From Candidatus Magnetominusculus dajiuhuensis (lineage in GTDB: Bacteria; Nitrospirota; Thermodesulfovibrionia; Thermodesulfovibrionales; Magnetobacteriaceae), in the NCBI GenBank assembly GCA_015233465.1, contig JADFXP010000003.1:62001-126000 (forward strand): a stretch of 64,000 nt of DNA, in the 5' to 3' direction. The notes below the pieces were generated by a model, which was given only the letters and a program-made list of their open reading frames with translations, was not told where the DNA came from and made no database searches. Shown here in pieces: positions 46,361 through 55,530 of the stretch (positions are counted from its first letter, which is position 1; every line of letters starts with the position of its first letter). The position numbers and the translations under genes are program-made.

Positions 46361-46397
46361 AAGGCAGGCTCTTTTATAGAGTCTGCCTTTTGTTTTA
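46361..46397 (+). terminator. rho-independent terminator of the cold-shock gene
   Basis: AAGGCAGGCTCT pairs with AGAGTCTGCCTT (one G-T pair) and is followed by TTGTTTT. Confidence 0.85.
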
Positions 46398-46515
46398 ATC
46401 CTGCCTGCTGGGCAAGTTGATAGAAAGGTACAGCCCCTAATTTAAATTCAGAGTGAGAAGTTATACCTTTTTCAATCCTGCCTTCTAATTATAAAAACTT
46501 AATATTTTCCTAAAG

Positions 46516-46541
46516 AGGCCTAAACAGGCCTATATAGGCCT
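46516..46541. repeat. three AGGCCT palindromes at 10-bp spacing
   Basis: AGGCCT at 46516, 46526 and 46536, exactly one helical turn apart, within AGGCCTAAACAGGCCTATAT, ending 11 bases before the helicase start. Looks like a protein-binding array or an mRNA structural element. Confidence 0.6.
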
Positions 46542-46552
46542 AGTGAGGATTA

Positions 46553-48205
46553 ATGTACGATAGATTTTACAAGTTTAATATTTCTGATGAGATATTAACT
46601 GCATTAGCAGAGATGGGTTTTGAAGAACCGACACAGATACAAAAGATTGCAATACCGCCAGTGTTAGAAGGTCTTGATATAATAGGCGTTGCACAAACAG
46701 GCACAGGAAAGACTGCAGCATTTGGAATTCCAATGATTGAACGCAATATCAAAGGCAAAAGCAAGTCGCCGTGTTCCCTTGTGCTTGTTCCTACAAGAGA
46801 GCTTTGTATTCAAGTGGCTCAAGAAATGAATAAAATGGGTAAATACAAGGGGTTTAACACAATCCCTATATATGGAGGCCAATCCATAGAGCGGCAGATA
46901 AAGAGTCTAAAGCGTGATATTGACCTTGTAGTAGGAACGCCGGGGCGTGTGATTGACCATATAAAACGTAAAACCTTAGTTTTAAACAGCGTATCAATGG
47001 TTGTGCTTGATGAAGCTGATGAGATGTTGAATATGGGCTTTATAGAGGATATTCAGACGATCTTGGGTGAGACTCCTGAAGAGCGTCAGACGATGTTATT
47101 TTCAGCAACAATGCCTGATCAAATAGTGCGGATATCCAAGCAGTACATGCGCTCTCCAAAGAGAGTTTCAGTTGATACAAAGGACATGGTAGTTGCAAAG
47201 ATAAAGCAGGTATTCTATGAAGTAAGGGAAAACGATAAGGCTAAGGCGCTTACAAGGATACTTGATGTGCAGGATCCATCTTTGACCTTAATATTTTGTC
47301 ATACAAGGCGCGATGTAGATGAACTTGCTGGAAAGCTTCAGCAGATGGGTTATGAGGCAGGGGCAATTCATGGAGAATTTACGCAGGCTCATAGAGATGA
47401 GATGATGCACAAGTTTAAAAACGGGGATATTGATATACTTGTAGCAACAGATGTAGCTGCTCGAGGTCTTGATATTAATGATGTATCTCATGTTATTAAT
47501 TATAGTATTCCGCAAAACCCAGATGCCTATATTCATAGAATTGGAAGAACAGGCCGTGCTGGAAAATCAGGGATAGCAATAACTTTTGTAACTCCTCGTG
47601 AGAATAGACAGTTAAGGCTGATAGAAAAGACTGCTCGAACAAAGATAGACAAAGGCGTATTACCGACAAGAAAAGAGGTTATAATAGCCAGAGAACGGGA
47701 TATATTTGAAGAGATGGAGGAAGTTATCTCTGAGGGCAAGTATACAGATTATAAGGCCTTAGTTACCAATCTATTGAATATTCATACTGTTGAAGATGTT
47801 GCATCAGCCGCGTTATTTCTTTTATATGGCGACCATGAAGTAGAGCATATTGATGAGATAGAGTCAATTAAGACCACCAGCAGGACAGAGATGAGAAAGC
47901 TATTGCTTTCTATTGGGAAAAAAGACCAGATAAAGGTTGGGGATATTGTCAGAACTGTATCTGAGAGGCTTGGTATCCCAGGACGTAATATTGGGAAGAT
48001 TGTGGTATTTGATAAATACAGCTTGGTAGAAGTCCCTATAACAATAGCAGAGCAGGTAATTGGTTCAATAAATGATCTGATTATAGATGGGAAAAAGGTA
48101 AGGATTGAAGAGGATAAAAAGAAGACTTCTTCCAGAAATGATAGGGTTAATAAAGGTGACAGACCTAAGATGGAGAGAAAGAAAACCCGCAAATATACTG
48201 ATTAG
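46553..48205 (+). CDS. DEAD-box RNA helicase (CsdA/DeaD type)
   Basis: 550 residues. Q motif FEEPTQIQKIAIPP, motif I AQTGTGKT, DEAD motif (DEADEMLNMGF), SAT (LFSATMP) and HRIGRTGRAGK are all intact. A C-terminal DbpA/CsdA-type RNA-binding domain (about 455-525, IKVGDIVRTVSERLGIPGRN) and a basic tail follow. CsdA-like enzymes remodel ribosomal and messenger RNA, mainly in the cold; the cold-shock gene lies directly upstream on the same strand, which supports this. ATG 46553 follows GAGGA. Confidence 0.93.
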   Translation: MYDRFYKFNISDEILTALAEMGFEEPTQIQKIAIPPVLEGLDIIGVAQTGTGKTAAFGIPMIERNIKGKSKSPCSLVLVPTRELCIQVAQEMNKMGKYKGFNTIPIYGGQSIERQIKSLKRDIDLVVGTPGRVIDHIKRKTLVLNSVSMVVLDEADEMLNMGFIEDIQTILGETPEERQTMLFSATMPDQIVRISKQYMRSPKRVSVDTKDMVVAKIKQVFYEVRENDKAKALTRILDVQDPSLTLIFCHTRRDVDELAGKLQQMGYEAGAIHGEFTQAHRDEMMHKFKNGDIDILVATDVAARGLDINDVSHVINYSIPQNPDAYIHRIGRTGRAGKSGIAITFVTPRENRQLRLIEKTARTKIDKGVLPTRKEVIIARERDIFEEMEEVISEGKYTDYKALVTNLLNIHTVEDVASAALFLLYGDHEVEHIDEIESIKTTSRTEMRKLLLSIGKKDQIKVGDIVRTVSERLGIPGRNIGKIVVFDKYSLVEVPITIAEQVIGSINDLIIDGKKVRIEEDKKKTSSRNDRVNKGDRPKMERKKTRKYTD

Positions 48206-48533
48206 TTTGAGATTATTTTATTGAACAACTCATCAAATCAACGTTTTGCCTATTGATGCGGTTACTTTACTTTTACTATATTTAAAGTGTATATTAAATT
48301 GCTTAATGATAGAAAAAATAAAGTAACTGTGTATCTTTTATTGATACGACAGAGACAAATTTATATTTATTTTAAAGATTGTCTTAAGAGTGAAATAAGG
48401 CAAAGGGCGGTAGCCTGCTTTTAATTATGGGGGTCAAGGGGCCTTTTTGGAAACTTTTTTGTAAAAAGTTTCATTGAATATTCCCCTTTTGGGTGCCTGT
48501 AGATGAAAAGGGTGAAACCCTCAAAAGGTTATC
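48206..48533 (+). other. gene-free stretch with degenerate repeat
   Basis: 328 bases before the sugar locus. 48427-48539 begins ATGGGGGTCAAGGGGC and ends ACCCTC...ATCATGA, like a degenerate family A unit carrying an extra hairpin: GAAACTTTTT (48450-48459), TGT, AAAAAGTTTC (48463-48472). The rest (48206-48420) is AT-rich; I see nothing certain there. Confidence 0.5.
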
Positions 48534-49523
48534 ATGACAAATATATTTGACAATAAGGTAGTATTAATAACCGGCGGCACAGGTTCATTTGGTAAGAAAT
48601 GCGTTGAGATTATGTTAAGCCGTTATAATCTCAAAAAGCTGATTGTTTTCAGCCGAGACGAATTGAAGCAGTATGAAATGGCGCAGGTATTTCCGCTTGA
48701 AAAATATCCATGTATGAGATATTTTTTAGGAGATGTCAGAGATATAGACAGGCTTTATCGAGTATTTGATGGCGTGGATTATATTATTCATGCAGCAGCC
48801 TTAAAGCACGTTCCGATTGCTGAAAGAAATCCTATAGAAGTAGTTAAGACGAATGTAATAGGGGCTGAAAATGTCATAAATGCTAGTATTGACAGCGGGG
48901 TTGAAAAGGTTATAGCCTTAAGCACTGATAAGGCGGTAAATCCAATAAACTTATATGGCGCAACGAAACTTTGTTCGGATAAGCTCTTTATAGCAGCTAA
49001 TTCATATTCTGGCTCAAAAAAGACTAAATTTTCAATTGTAAGATATGGAAATGTAGTTGGAAGCAGGGGCAGTGTTGTTCCGTTATTTAGATCAATGCGA
49101 GAAAAAGGCGTTATAACTATTACAGATACAAGGATGACACGATTTTGGATAAGCCTTGAGCAGGGAGTAGATTTTGTCTTAAATTCGTTTAATTTGATGG
49201 AAGGCGGGGAGATATTTGTTCCTAAGATACCTAGCATGAAGATTATTGATTTAGCAAATGCTGTAGCCCCTGATTGCAGACATGAGATTGTGGGTATAAG
49301 ACCAGGCGAGAAACTTCATGAGGTATTATTAACAGAAGATGATTCAAGACATGCCCTGGAGTATGACGATTTTTATATTATAGAACCAGAGTTTAATTGG
49401 TGGACTAATGAACGTACACGAGATAATGGAGTTAGACCTGTAAAAGAAGGTTTTATTTTTAAAAGCGATACTAATACTTTATGGCTTGGAGCGGATGAAC
49501 TAACCTCATTGGTTAATGAGTAA
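48534..49523 (+). CDS. pseB: UDP-N-acetylglucosamine 4,6-dehydratase (inverting)
   Basis: 329 residues. NAD site ITGGTGSFGKKCVEIML, then LGDVRDIDRL and HAAALKHVP with the family catalytic residues; STDKAVNPINLYGATKLCSD carries the dehydratase Lys. PseB makes the 4-keto sugar on the way to pseudaminic acid and shares 5-inverting activity. ATG 48534 has no good ribosome site, but it coincides with the CATGA end of the degenerate repeat unit. Followed by pseC after 2 bases. Confidence 0.92.
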   Translation: MTNIFDNKVVLITGGTGSFGKKCVEIMLSRYNLKKLIVFSRDELKQYEMAQVFPLEKYPCMRYFLGDVRDIDRLYRVFDGVDYIIHAAALKHVPIAERNPIEVVKTNVIGAENVINASIDSGVEKVIALSTDKAVNPINLYGATKLCSDKLFIAANSYSGSKKTKFSIVRYGNVVGSRGSVVPLFRSMREKGVITITDTRMTRFWISLEQGVDFVLNSFNLMEGGEIFVPKIPSMKIIDLANAVAPDCRHEIVGIRPGEKLHEVLLTEDDSRHALEYDDFYIIEPEFNWWTNERTRDNGVRPVKEGFIFKSDTNTLWLGADELTSLVNE

Positions 49524-49525
49524 GA

Positions 49526-50680
49526 ATGGATTATATTCCTTACGCAAGACAGTCAATAGATGAAGAAGATATTTCTGCAGTAGTAGATGTGCTTAGATCA
49601 GATTGGCTTACGCAGGGACCAAAGATTGTAGAATTTGAAAAGGTTCTGGCTGATTATTGCGGGGCTAAATATGCTGTTGCAGTATCAAGCGGTACTGCTG
49701 CTTTACATATAGCATGTCTTAGTGCTGGACTTACAAAGGGGAAAACGGGATGGACTACGCCTCTTACCTTTGCAGCTACTGCAAATAGCATGTTATATTG
49801 CGGTGCAGAGATTGATTTTGTTGATATAGACCCTGCGACTTTAAACATAAGTGTTCCTGCCTTAAAAGATAAATTATCTAAGAGACATATCAAACCAAAT
49901 GTTGTTATTCCTGTTCATTTCGCAGGTCTTTCATGTGATATGGAAGAGATTTACGGATTGTCAAAAGAATATAAATTTTCCATCATAGAAGATGCCTGTC
50001 ATGCAATAGGCGGGATTTATAAGGGACTTAAAGTTGGCAGCTGCTATTATAGCGATATGACGGTCTTTAGTTTTCATCCAGCCAAAAACATGACCACAGG
50101 AGAGGGCGGGATGGTGATGACTAATGATGAAGAATTATATCAAAAATTGACAAGGTATAGAACTCACGGCATAACGAGAGACCCTAAGTTTATGATAAAT
50201 CAGCCTGATGGAAGTTGGTATTATGAGCAGACTGAGCTTGGAATGAACTATAGAATTACCGATATACAAGCTGCATTAGGCATTAGTCAGCTTAAAAGGC
50301 TTGATCAATTTAATGCTAAGAGAAATGAGTTAGTAAACCGTTATGATAAGGCTTTTTCTGAATTGCCAATTATTTTGCCGCCCAAACAGGAGGATATTTT
50401 TAGTCCATTCCATTTATATGTTATCCGATTAAGGCTTGATAAAATTAAAAAGACCCGTAAAGAGGTATTTGATTTTATGAAAAATGCTGGTATTGGAGTC
50501 AATGTTCATTATATTCCAGTGCATCTGCATCCATATTACCAAAGATTAGGATTTAAGCAAGGGGAATGGGCAGAGTCTGAAAGATATTATGAATCTGCCA
50601 TAACCTTGCCGCTTTTCCCATTATTAACTTATTCAGATCAAGACAGGGTTATTGCAGCACTTTGTAAAATATTAAATTGA
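49526..50680 (+). CDS. pseC: UDP-4-amino-4,6-dideoxy-altrosamine transaminase
   Basis: 384 residues, DegT/DnrJ/EryC1 family PLP aminotransferase. YAVAVSSGTAALHIACL near residue 52 and the PLP lysine in FSFHPAKNMTTGEGGMV are intact. Converts the PseB product to the 4-amino sugar. Tight linkage with pseB supports the substrate call; the same fold also acts on other 4-keto sugars. Confidence 0.92.
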   Translation: MDYIPYARQSIDEEDISAVVDVLRSDWLTQGPKIVEFEKVLADYCGAKYAVAVSSGTAALHIACLSAGLTKGKTGWTTPLTFAATANSMLYCGAEIDFVDIDPATLNISVPALKDKLSKRHIKPNVVIPVHFAGLSCDMEEIYGLSKEYKFSIIEDACHAIGGIYKGLKVGSCYYSDMTVFSFHPAKNMTTGEGGMVMTNDEELYQKLTRYRTHGITRDPKFMINQPDGSWYYEQTELGMNYRITDIQAALGISQLKRLDQFNAKRNELVNRYDKAFSELPIILPPKQEDIFSPFHLYVIRLRLDKIKKTRKEVFDFMKNAGIGVNVHYIPVHLHPYYQRLGFKQGEWAESERYYESAITLPLFPLLTYSDQDRVIAALCKILN

Positions 50681-50790
50681 ATAATTATATGTCAAAAATA
50701 CGCATCAGATACTGATGATGAAGTGAGTTCCTGCATGAGTTTGCCCTAAAGCGTGATATTAATTAAGCGGGTTAAAGGATCTATTAAGTT

Positions 50791-53160
50791 GTGATAACAA
50801 TAGTTGAAGATAAAAAATTTAGAGTTTGGATATTTGTGATTCTTGCGTTAGTATTTCATGCAGATAAAATCATATTAGGTTCTTATGCCCTTATAAGAAT
50901 TCATGATATATTTGATTTAAACTTTCCGATGTTAAAAAGTTTAGGTGAATTATTGGTTAAAAATGGAATGTTTGCATGGTATCCAAATTATGCAGGAGGT
51001 ATGCCTGCTTATGCTTGGCATCACTCTCCATTTCATATAGCCGCGCTTTTATCCATTATTTTTTCTTCATGGGGTATATATGAATTAAGCGTTATAATGC
51101 TTATGATAGCAGCTGGCTATGGCATGTATCGTTTTTTATTTGAATATATAAATCTTCCTGATTGGCTTTCAATTACAGGGGGATTAGTTTTTATGTTTAG
51201 TTGTCAAATAATATATTATGGCGTAAATATTTTATTAGTTTTTTCAAGCGCCTTTCCTATATTTTTTATGTGGTTTTTAGATATTATTGACGAAGATAAT
51301 ACTTTTAAGAAAAAAATCCTGAAATTAATTGGTTTAAATTTTATTCTTCTTTTCTCTCTTCCTGTCTTAACTCTGCCTTACTATGCTGTATTGCATATGC
51401 TTGTAATATTATTATTGAACTTTCAACATAGAGATATAAAAAAAATGTTGGTATGGTCAATTTTTATATGGACAGGATATATTTTAACATGCGTACCGGT
51501 ATTATACAGTCTTATGGATTTCATGCCATATGTTCAAAGAGTTTATAATAATATACCAAATATTGCTGATTCAATAGAAAATTTAAGTAATAATTTGATA
51601 TATCAAAGTATTTTTTCTTTGATATTTACTGTATTAATTTCTGGTTTATTTTTTGTTGCTTCATCAAAAAAATTGAAGAGGATATTATTAATGATATTAA
51701 TTTTTTCATTTGTTTCAGCTTTTTCAAATTTTTTGCATAATACAAAGTTAGGTAAAATGGATTTAAGTCATTTTAATTTCTTGCTGCCGTTTATTATAAC
51801 TGTATTTGTATTTGTCAGCATAGATGAGATGATTACAAAAAGAGGATTAAAGCTAAGTTATATTATTTTATCTTATGCTGCCACAATTATAGTTTTCATA
51901 TTTTCTTATAGAGGGGTACTTTGGTTACCCTTACTGTTGTTAAACTTATTAGTACCGATATTAATTGGATTAGTTTACTATTATATTTTAACTAAAGTTG
52001 GGGAAACAGCCTCAAACCCAATTAAAATTCAAAGATATAAATTTAGTACAAACGCGCTTCTCTTTATTATAATGAGTTTTTTTCTTTTTTCTATTTTAAT
52101 GGTTAGGATATTTAGGGCTGACGTAATATGTGATGAAAGGTCACTTTATAAGGCTTATTTTGATAATCAATCCGTATTTAACACTTTAAAAGAAACCAAT
52201 ATTTATCCTTTTAGGACAGGCGCAATTGGTAAAACCTTTATTCCTAGTTTGCAGAAATATGGGATTGAAACTATAGATGGTAAGAGCGCTTTGTTTAATA
52301 AATACTATAAACAATATTTTAAACAAATTATAGCCCCACAGTTAAAAACAAAACAACAGAAGGATAAATTTGATAGTTATTGGTATCATTTATACTTAGA
52401 TAATGATAACAATGAAAATGATGGGATTGCTGAATTGAACATTCCATTATTGCTTCTTGCAAACACAAAATATTTAATATCACAAGCCTATGACCCAAAG
52501 TTAGCAGAGGTTTCAACAAAGGTTATAACAGCAAGGAATGATGTAGAGACTCTGCCATTAATATATCGAATTTATAATAAATTATGGAAGATGTCAGGAT
52601 TTATTACAGATCGAGAGATTAAATATTTTCCAATATATATTTATGAATTAAAAGATACCTTTGAAAGAGGTTATTTGGCTCTAAAAGCAAAGATAGAACC
52701 AACGGATGAAAAAGTGCTTGAAACACTTTCTAAGGAATCTCTTCAAGATTTAAGAGAGACTGTTTTGTTTTCAACCAAAGATGCCCCTTCAACAAATTTG
52801 ATGGATAATTATAAAAATATACCCAAAGACAAATTTAACCAAAATATTATAAAGTTAGTCTCTTATAGTCCAGATAAAATTATATATGATTTAACTCTTT
52901 ATTCATCTGCGATTTTAGTTGTTAGTAATAATTATTATCCAAAATGGACTGCATCAGTTAATGGAAGTGAAGTAAAAATATATCGCGCAGATAATACCTT
53001 TCAATCAATTATATTAAAAGACACTGGACATTTTACTGTTACTTTTGAATATAAAGATCGCTTATTATGGATATTACATGTGTTTCTACCGATAGGATTT
53101 TTATTAATATGTTTTCCTGCGATATCTACTTCATATAGAAGTAGATTTTATAAATTATGA
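50791..53160 (+). CDS. YfhO-like multi-pass membrane protein
   Basis: 789 residues from GTG 50791; AAAGGA about 12 bases upstream. A dozen or so transmembrane helices cover residues about 10-480 (for example FVILALVFHADKIILGSYAL, IIYYGVNILLVFSSAFPIFF), and the C-terminal part has NNYYPKWTASVNGSEVKIYR, the YfhO end signature, with one last membrane helix. YfhO proteins are GT-C-like membrane proteins linked to lipid-carrier glycosylation of surface polymers. Its gene stands between pseC and the PseH-PseI fusion, so it may move or attach the sugar product (inference). Confidence 0.8.
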   Translation: MITIVEDKKFRVWIFVILALVFHADKIILGSYALIRIHDIFDLNFPMLKSLGELLVKNGMFAWYPNYAGGMPAYAWHHSPFHIAALLSIIFSSWGIYELSVIMLMIAAGYGMYRFLFEYINLPDWLSITGGLVFMFSCQIIYYGVNILLVFSSAFPIFFMWFLDIIDEDNTFKKKILKLIGLNFILLFSLPVLTLPYYAVLHMLVILLLNFQHRDIKKMLVWSIFIWTGYILTCVPVLYSLMDFMPYVQRVYNNIPNIADSIENLSNNLIYQSIFSLIFTVLISGLFFVASSKKLKRILLMILIFSFVSAFSNFLHNTKLGKMDLSHFNFLLPFIITVFVFVSIDEMITKRGLKLSYIILSYAATIIVFIFSYRGVLWLPLLLLNLLVPILIGLVYYYILTKVGETASNPIKIQRYKFSTNALLFIIMSFFLFSILMVRIFRADVICDERSLYKAYFDNQSVFNTLKETNIYPFRTGAIGKTFIPSLQKYGIETIDGKSALFNKYYKQYFKQIIAPQLKTKQQKDKFDSYWYHLYLDNDNNENDGIAELNIPLLLLANTKYLISQAYDPKLAEVSTKVITARNDVETLPLIYRIYNKLWKMSGFITDREIKYFPIYIYELKDTFERGYLALKAKIEPTDEKVLETLSKESLQDLRETVLFSTKDAPSTNLMDNYKNIPKDKFNQNIIKLVSYSPDKIIYDLTLYSSAILVVSNNYYPKWTASVNGSEVKIYRADNTFQSIILKDTGHFTVTFEYKDRLLWILHVFLPIGFLLICFPAISTSYRSRFYKL

Positions 53161-53182
53161 ATAAAATCCAATTAAAAAAATA

Positions 53183-54736
53183 ATGTTCATATATTTTGAA
53201 GAGGTCTGTAAGATTGAACGTGATGCCAAGATAATTATGGACTGGCGTAATGATAATGAGACTTTAAAGATGTCTTATCATAGCACACCAAAGGAATTTT
53301 CAAGCTTTTATAAAGAATATTGTCAAGATTATTTTAATGAAATAGATTTAATTCCAGTTTTTGCAAATTATAAAGGCGAAAGGGTTGGATTTGTAAGATT
53401 TAAAAAATACCTTGATAAAGAAATTTCAGGAAAGGCAGCAGATATTAGCATAAATATAAGACCAGATAAAAGAAGACTTGGATTAGGCACTGAAATAATT
53501 AAAAAGTCTTGCGAGCATCTTTTTAATAGAGGGTTTGATACCACAGTTGCTGAAATAAGACAGAATAATATTTCGTCAATTAGGGCATTTGAAAAAGCAG
53601 GATTTGTTTATATTGGGCAGGAAATTAAAAAAATTGAGGATATTGACGAAGAAATACCTATATTTAAATATTATAGGAAAAAACATATCAATCTAAATAA
53701 ATCTCAAAATAAGGTTTATATAATAGCTGAAGCAGGTTCAAATTGGCGAAGCGGGACAGGGCAAAGAGACTTGAAAATGGCAAAGGCACTGATTGATGCA
53801 GCAGTTGACGCAGGTGCTGATGCTGTTAAATTTCAGACATATAAAGGTGATACTGTTTATGTTTCAAATGCAGGGGATTGTGATTATTTATCTGAGAGCG
53901 GGATAAGTAATTCTATTAATGAAATATTTGATGACCTTTCTATGCCCTATGAGATGATACCCAAACTGGCAGAATATTGTAAAAATAATAATATACATTT
54001 TATGTCTACTCCATTTTCTGTTGCTGATGCAGAGGCAGTTGATCCATATGTAGAGAGACATAAACTCGCATCTTATGAGATTACTCATAGCCGTTTGATT
54101 GAATTTATGGCTAAGACCAATAAGCCTTTATTCCTTTCAACAGGCTGCGCAACAATAGAAGATATTGAATGGGCAGTTTATTATTATTATAAAAATGGTG
54201 GAAGAGATATTACGCTTATGCAGTGTACGGCTAAATATCCAGCCCCAATTTCGAGCCTTAACCTTAACGTCATTCCACAATTACAAAGACATTTTAATGT
54301 TCCAGTAGGACTTTCTGACCATAGCCGCGACCCAATGATAGGGCCAATGGGTGCAGTTGCACTTGGAGTCTCGGTTATTGAAAAACATTTTACTCTTAAT
54401 AATAAACTTCCGGGCCCTGATCATTCCTTTGCAATTACTCCAGATGAATTAAAGTTGATGGTAAAGACAATTCGGAATATGGAACAAGCCCTAGGAAATA
54501 ATGAAAAAAAGATTAACGAAGAAGAATTTGAACTCTATGATTTTGCTCAAAGAGCCATACAAGCTGTAAAGCATATCAATATTGGCGAACTATTAATAGA
54601 AGGGGATAATATTGATATTCTACGTTCAGGTAAGCAAAAACGAGGAATACATCCTAAATGGTTAGATGAGATTGAAGGAAAATCTGCTAAAAGGGATATT
54701 TCTATAGGGGATGGGATTGAGATAGGTGATTGGTAA
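53183..54736 (+). CDS. GNAT acetyltransferase fused to NeuB-type sialic acid synthase
   Basis: 517 residues. Residues about 1-165 are a GNAT N-acetyltransferase (MDWRNDNETLKMS, then RRLGLGTEIIKKSCEHLF acetyl-CoA loop), like PseH. Residues about 172-450 are a NeuB-type synthase (YIIAEAGSNWRSGTG, AGADAVKFQTYKGD, VGLSDHS, VIEKHFTLN), and about 455-517 a SAF/antifreeze-like domain (RSGKQKRGI). PseH acetylates the 4-amino sugar and PseI condenses it with phosphoenolpyruvate, so the fusion joins consecutive or near-consecutive steps; PseG (hydrolase) would act between them and is not seen. The ribosome site is weak. Confidence 0.9.
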   Translation: MFIYFEEVCKIERDAKIIMDWRNDNETLKMSYHSTPKEFSSFYKEYCQDYFNEIDLIPVFANYKGERVGFVRFKKYLDKEISGKAADISINIRPDKRRLGLGTEIIKKSCEHLFNRGFDTTVAEIRQNNISSIRAFEKAGFVYIGQEIKKIEDIDEEIPIFKYYRKKHINLNKSQNKVYIIAEAGSNWRSGTGQRDLKMAKALIDAAVDAGADAVKFQTYKGDTVYVSNAGDCDYLSESGISNSINEIFDDLSMPYEMIPKLAEYCKNNNIHFMSTPFSVADAEAVDPYVERHKLASYEITHSRLIEFMAKTNKPLFLSTGCATIEDIEWAVYYYYKNGGRDITLMQCTAKYPAPISSLNLNVIPQLQRHFNVPVGLSDHSRDPMIGPMGAVALGVSVIEKHFTLNNKLPGPDHSFAITPDELKLMVKTIRNMEQALGNNEKKINEEEFELYDFAQRAIQAVKHINIGELLIEGDNIDILRSGKQKRGIHPKWLDEIEGKSAKRDISIGDGIEIGDW

Positions 54737-54739
54737 TAA

Positions 54740-54799
54740 TTTTTTTTTGATTTTGATGGAACACTTATAAACAATATCTCACTCATGTTTGGCTTATGA
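54740..54799 (+). pseudogene. HAD-phosphatase N-terminal relic
   Basis: The frame reads FFFDFDGTLINNISLMFGL then TGA, with no start codon since an in-frame TAA (54737) precedes it. DFDGTL is HAD motif I (DxDGT), including both aspartates. It is a fragment of about 19 codons, without the remaining HAD motifs. The TGA overlaps the next gene's ATG as ATGA. I read it as the stump of a lost phosphatase gene. Confidence 0.6.
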
Positions 54800-55500
54800 T
54801 TTTATCAGATATTATTACGCTCAAGGCAGTAGAAGATAGTTCTTTACACAAAAATATTCTTAGTAAAAAAGATGATATTGATATTTTATGGAATCAGGCA
54901 ATCTATGAGAATAAATTATTGTATAATGGAGATTTACTGAGCTTTGTTGGAATTGAAAAAAATGATACTTCAATTATTATTACTGGAACATATGTTGAGT
55001 ACAAAGATTATTGGGTACAAACGAAAAATTCAGATCTGAACTTTGGAATTATTCCAATTGCTGTCAGCGGAATTATACTTTTTGAAGAACAAGGGACAAT
55101 ATATACAATAATGGCTCGGCGCAGTGAGAATGTAACACAATATGTAAATTTCTTAGAGCTTGTGCCTTCAGGGAATATTGATAAATTATTTCTGAATTCA
55201 GATGGAACGATTGATTATAAAGAGCAATTAAAAAAAGAGTTTTCTGAAGAGACATCTCTTTCAAGTAATGTGATAGAGGATATACGCAGTTTTGCATTTG
55301 TCAATGAAACGGAGATGTCTGTATATGATATTTGCAGCAAGATTTATATAAATTGTACTTCAAAAGATATTAAATTAAGTATGGAAGATTCAATGGAATA
55401 TTATAAGCCAATAATAATTAAGTTAAGTGAATTAAAACAATTTGCAGAAGTAAATAGACAAATGATTGTTCCAAGTTCATTATCTATAATTGGCTGTTAA
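54796..55500 (+). CDS. NUDIX hydrolase-like protein
   Basis: 234 residues. A degenerate Nudix box is visible as LELVPSGNID ... EQLKKEFSEETSL (about 117-155), with the Glu pair of RExxEE kept as EFSEET. Such enzymes split nucleoside diphosphate-linked compounds, often NDP-sugars. The box has an insertion between the Gly and the helix, so activity is not assured. No ribosome site before ATG 54796; the start overlaps the end of the HAD relic. Confidence 0.65.
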   Translation: MILSDIITLKAVEDSSLHKNILSKKDDIDILWNQAIYENKLLYNGDLLSFVGIEKNDTSIIITGTYVEYKDYWVQTKNSDLNFGIIPIAVSGIILFEEQGTIYTIMARRSENVTQYVNFLELVPSGNIDKLFLNSDGTIDYKEQLKKEFSEETSLSSNVIEDIRSFAFVNETEMSVYDICSKIYINCTSKDIKLSMEDSMEYYKPIIIKLSELKQFAEVNRQMIVPSSLSIIGC

Positions 55501-55530
55501 TTTAAAATTATAATGTTGTGAGGAGTTAGA

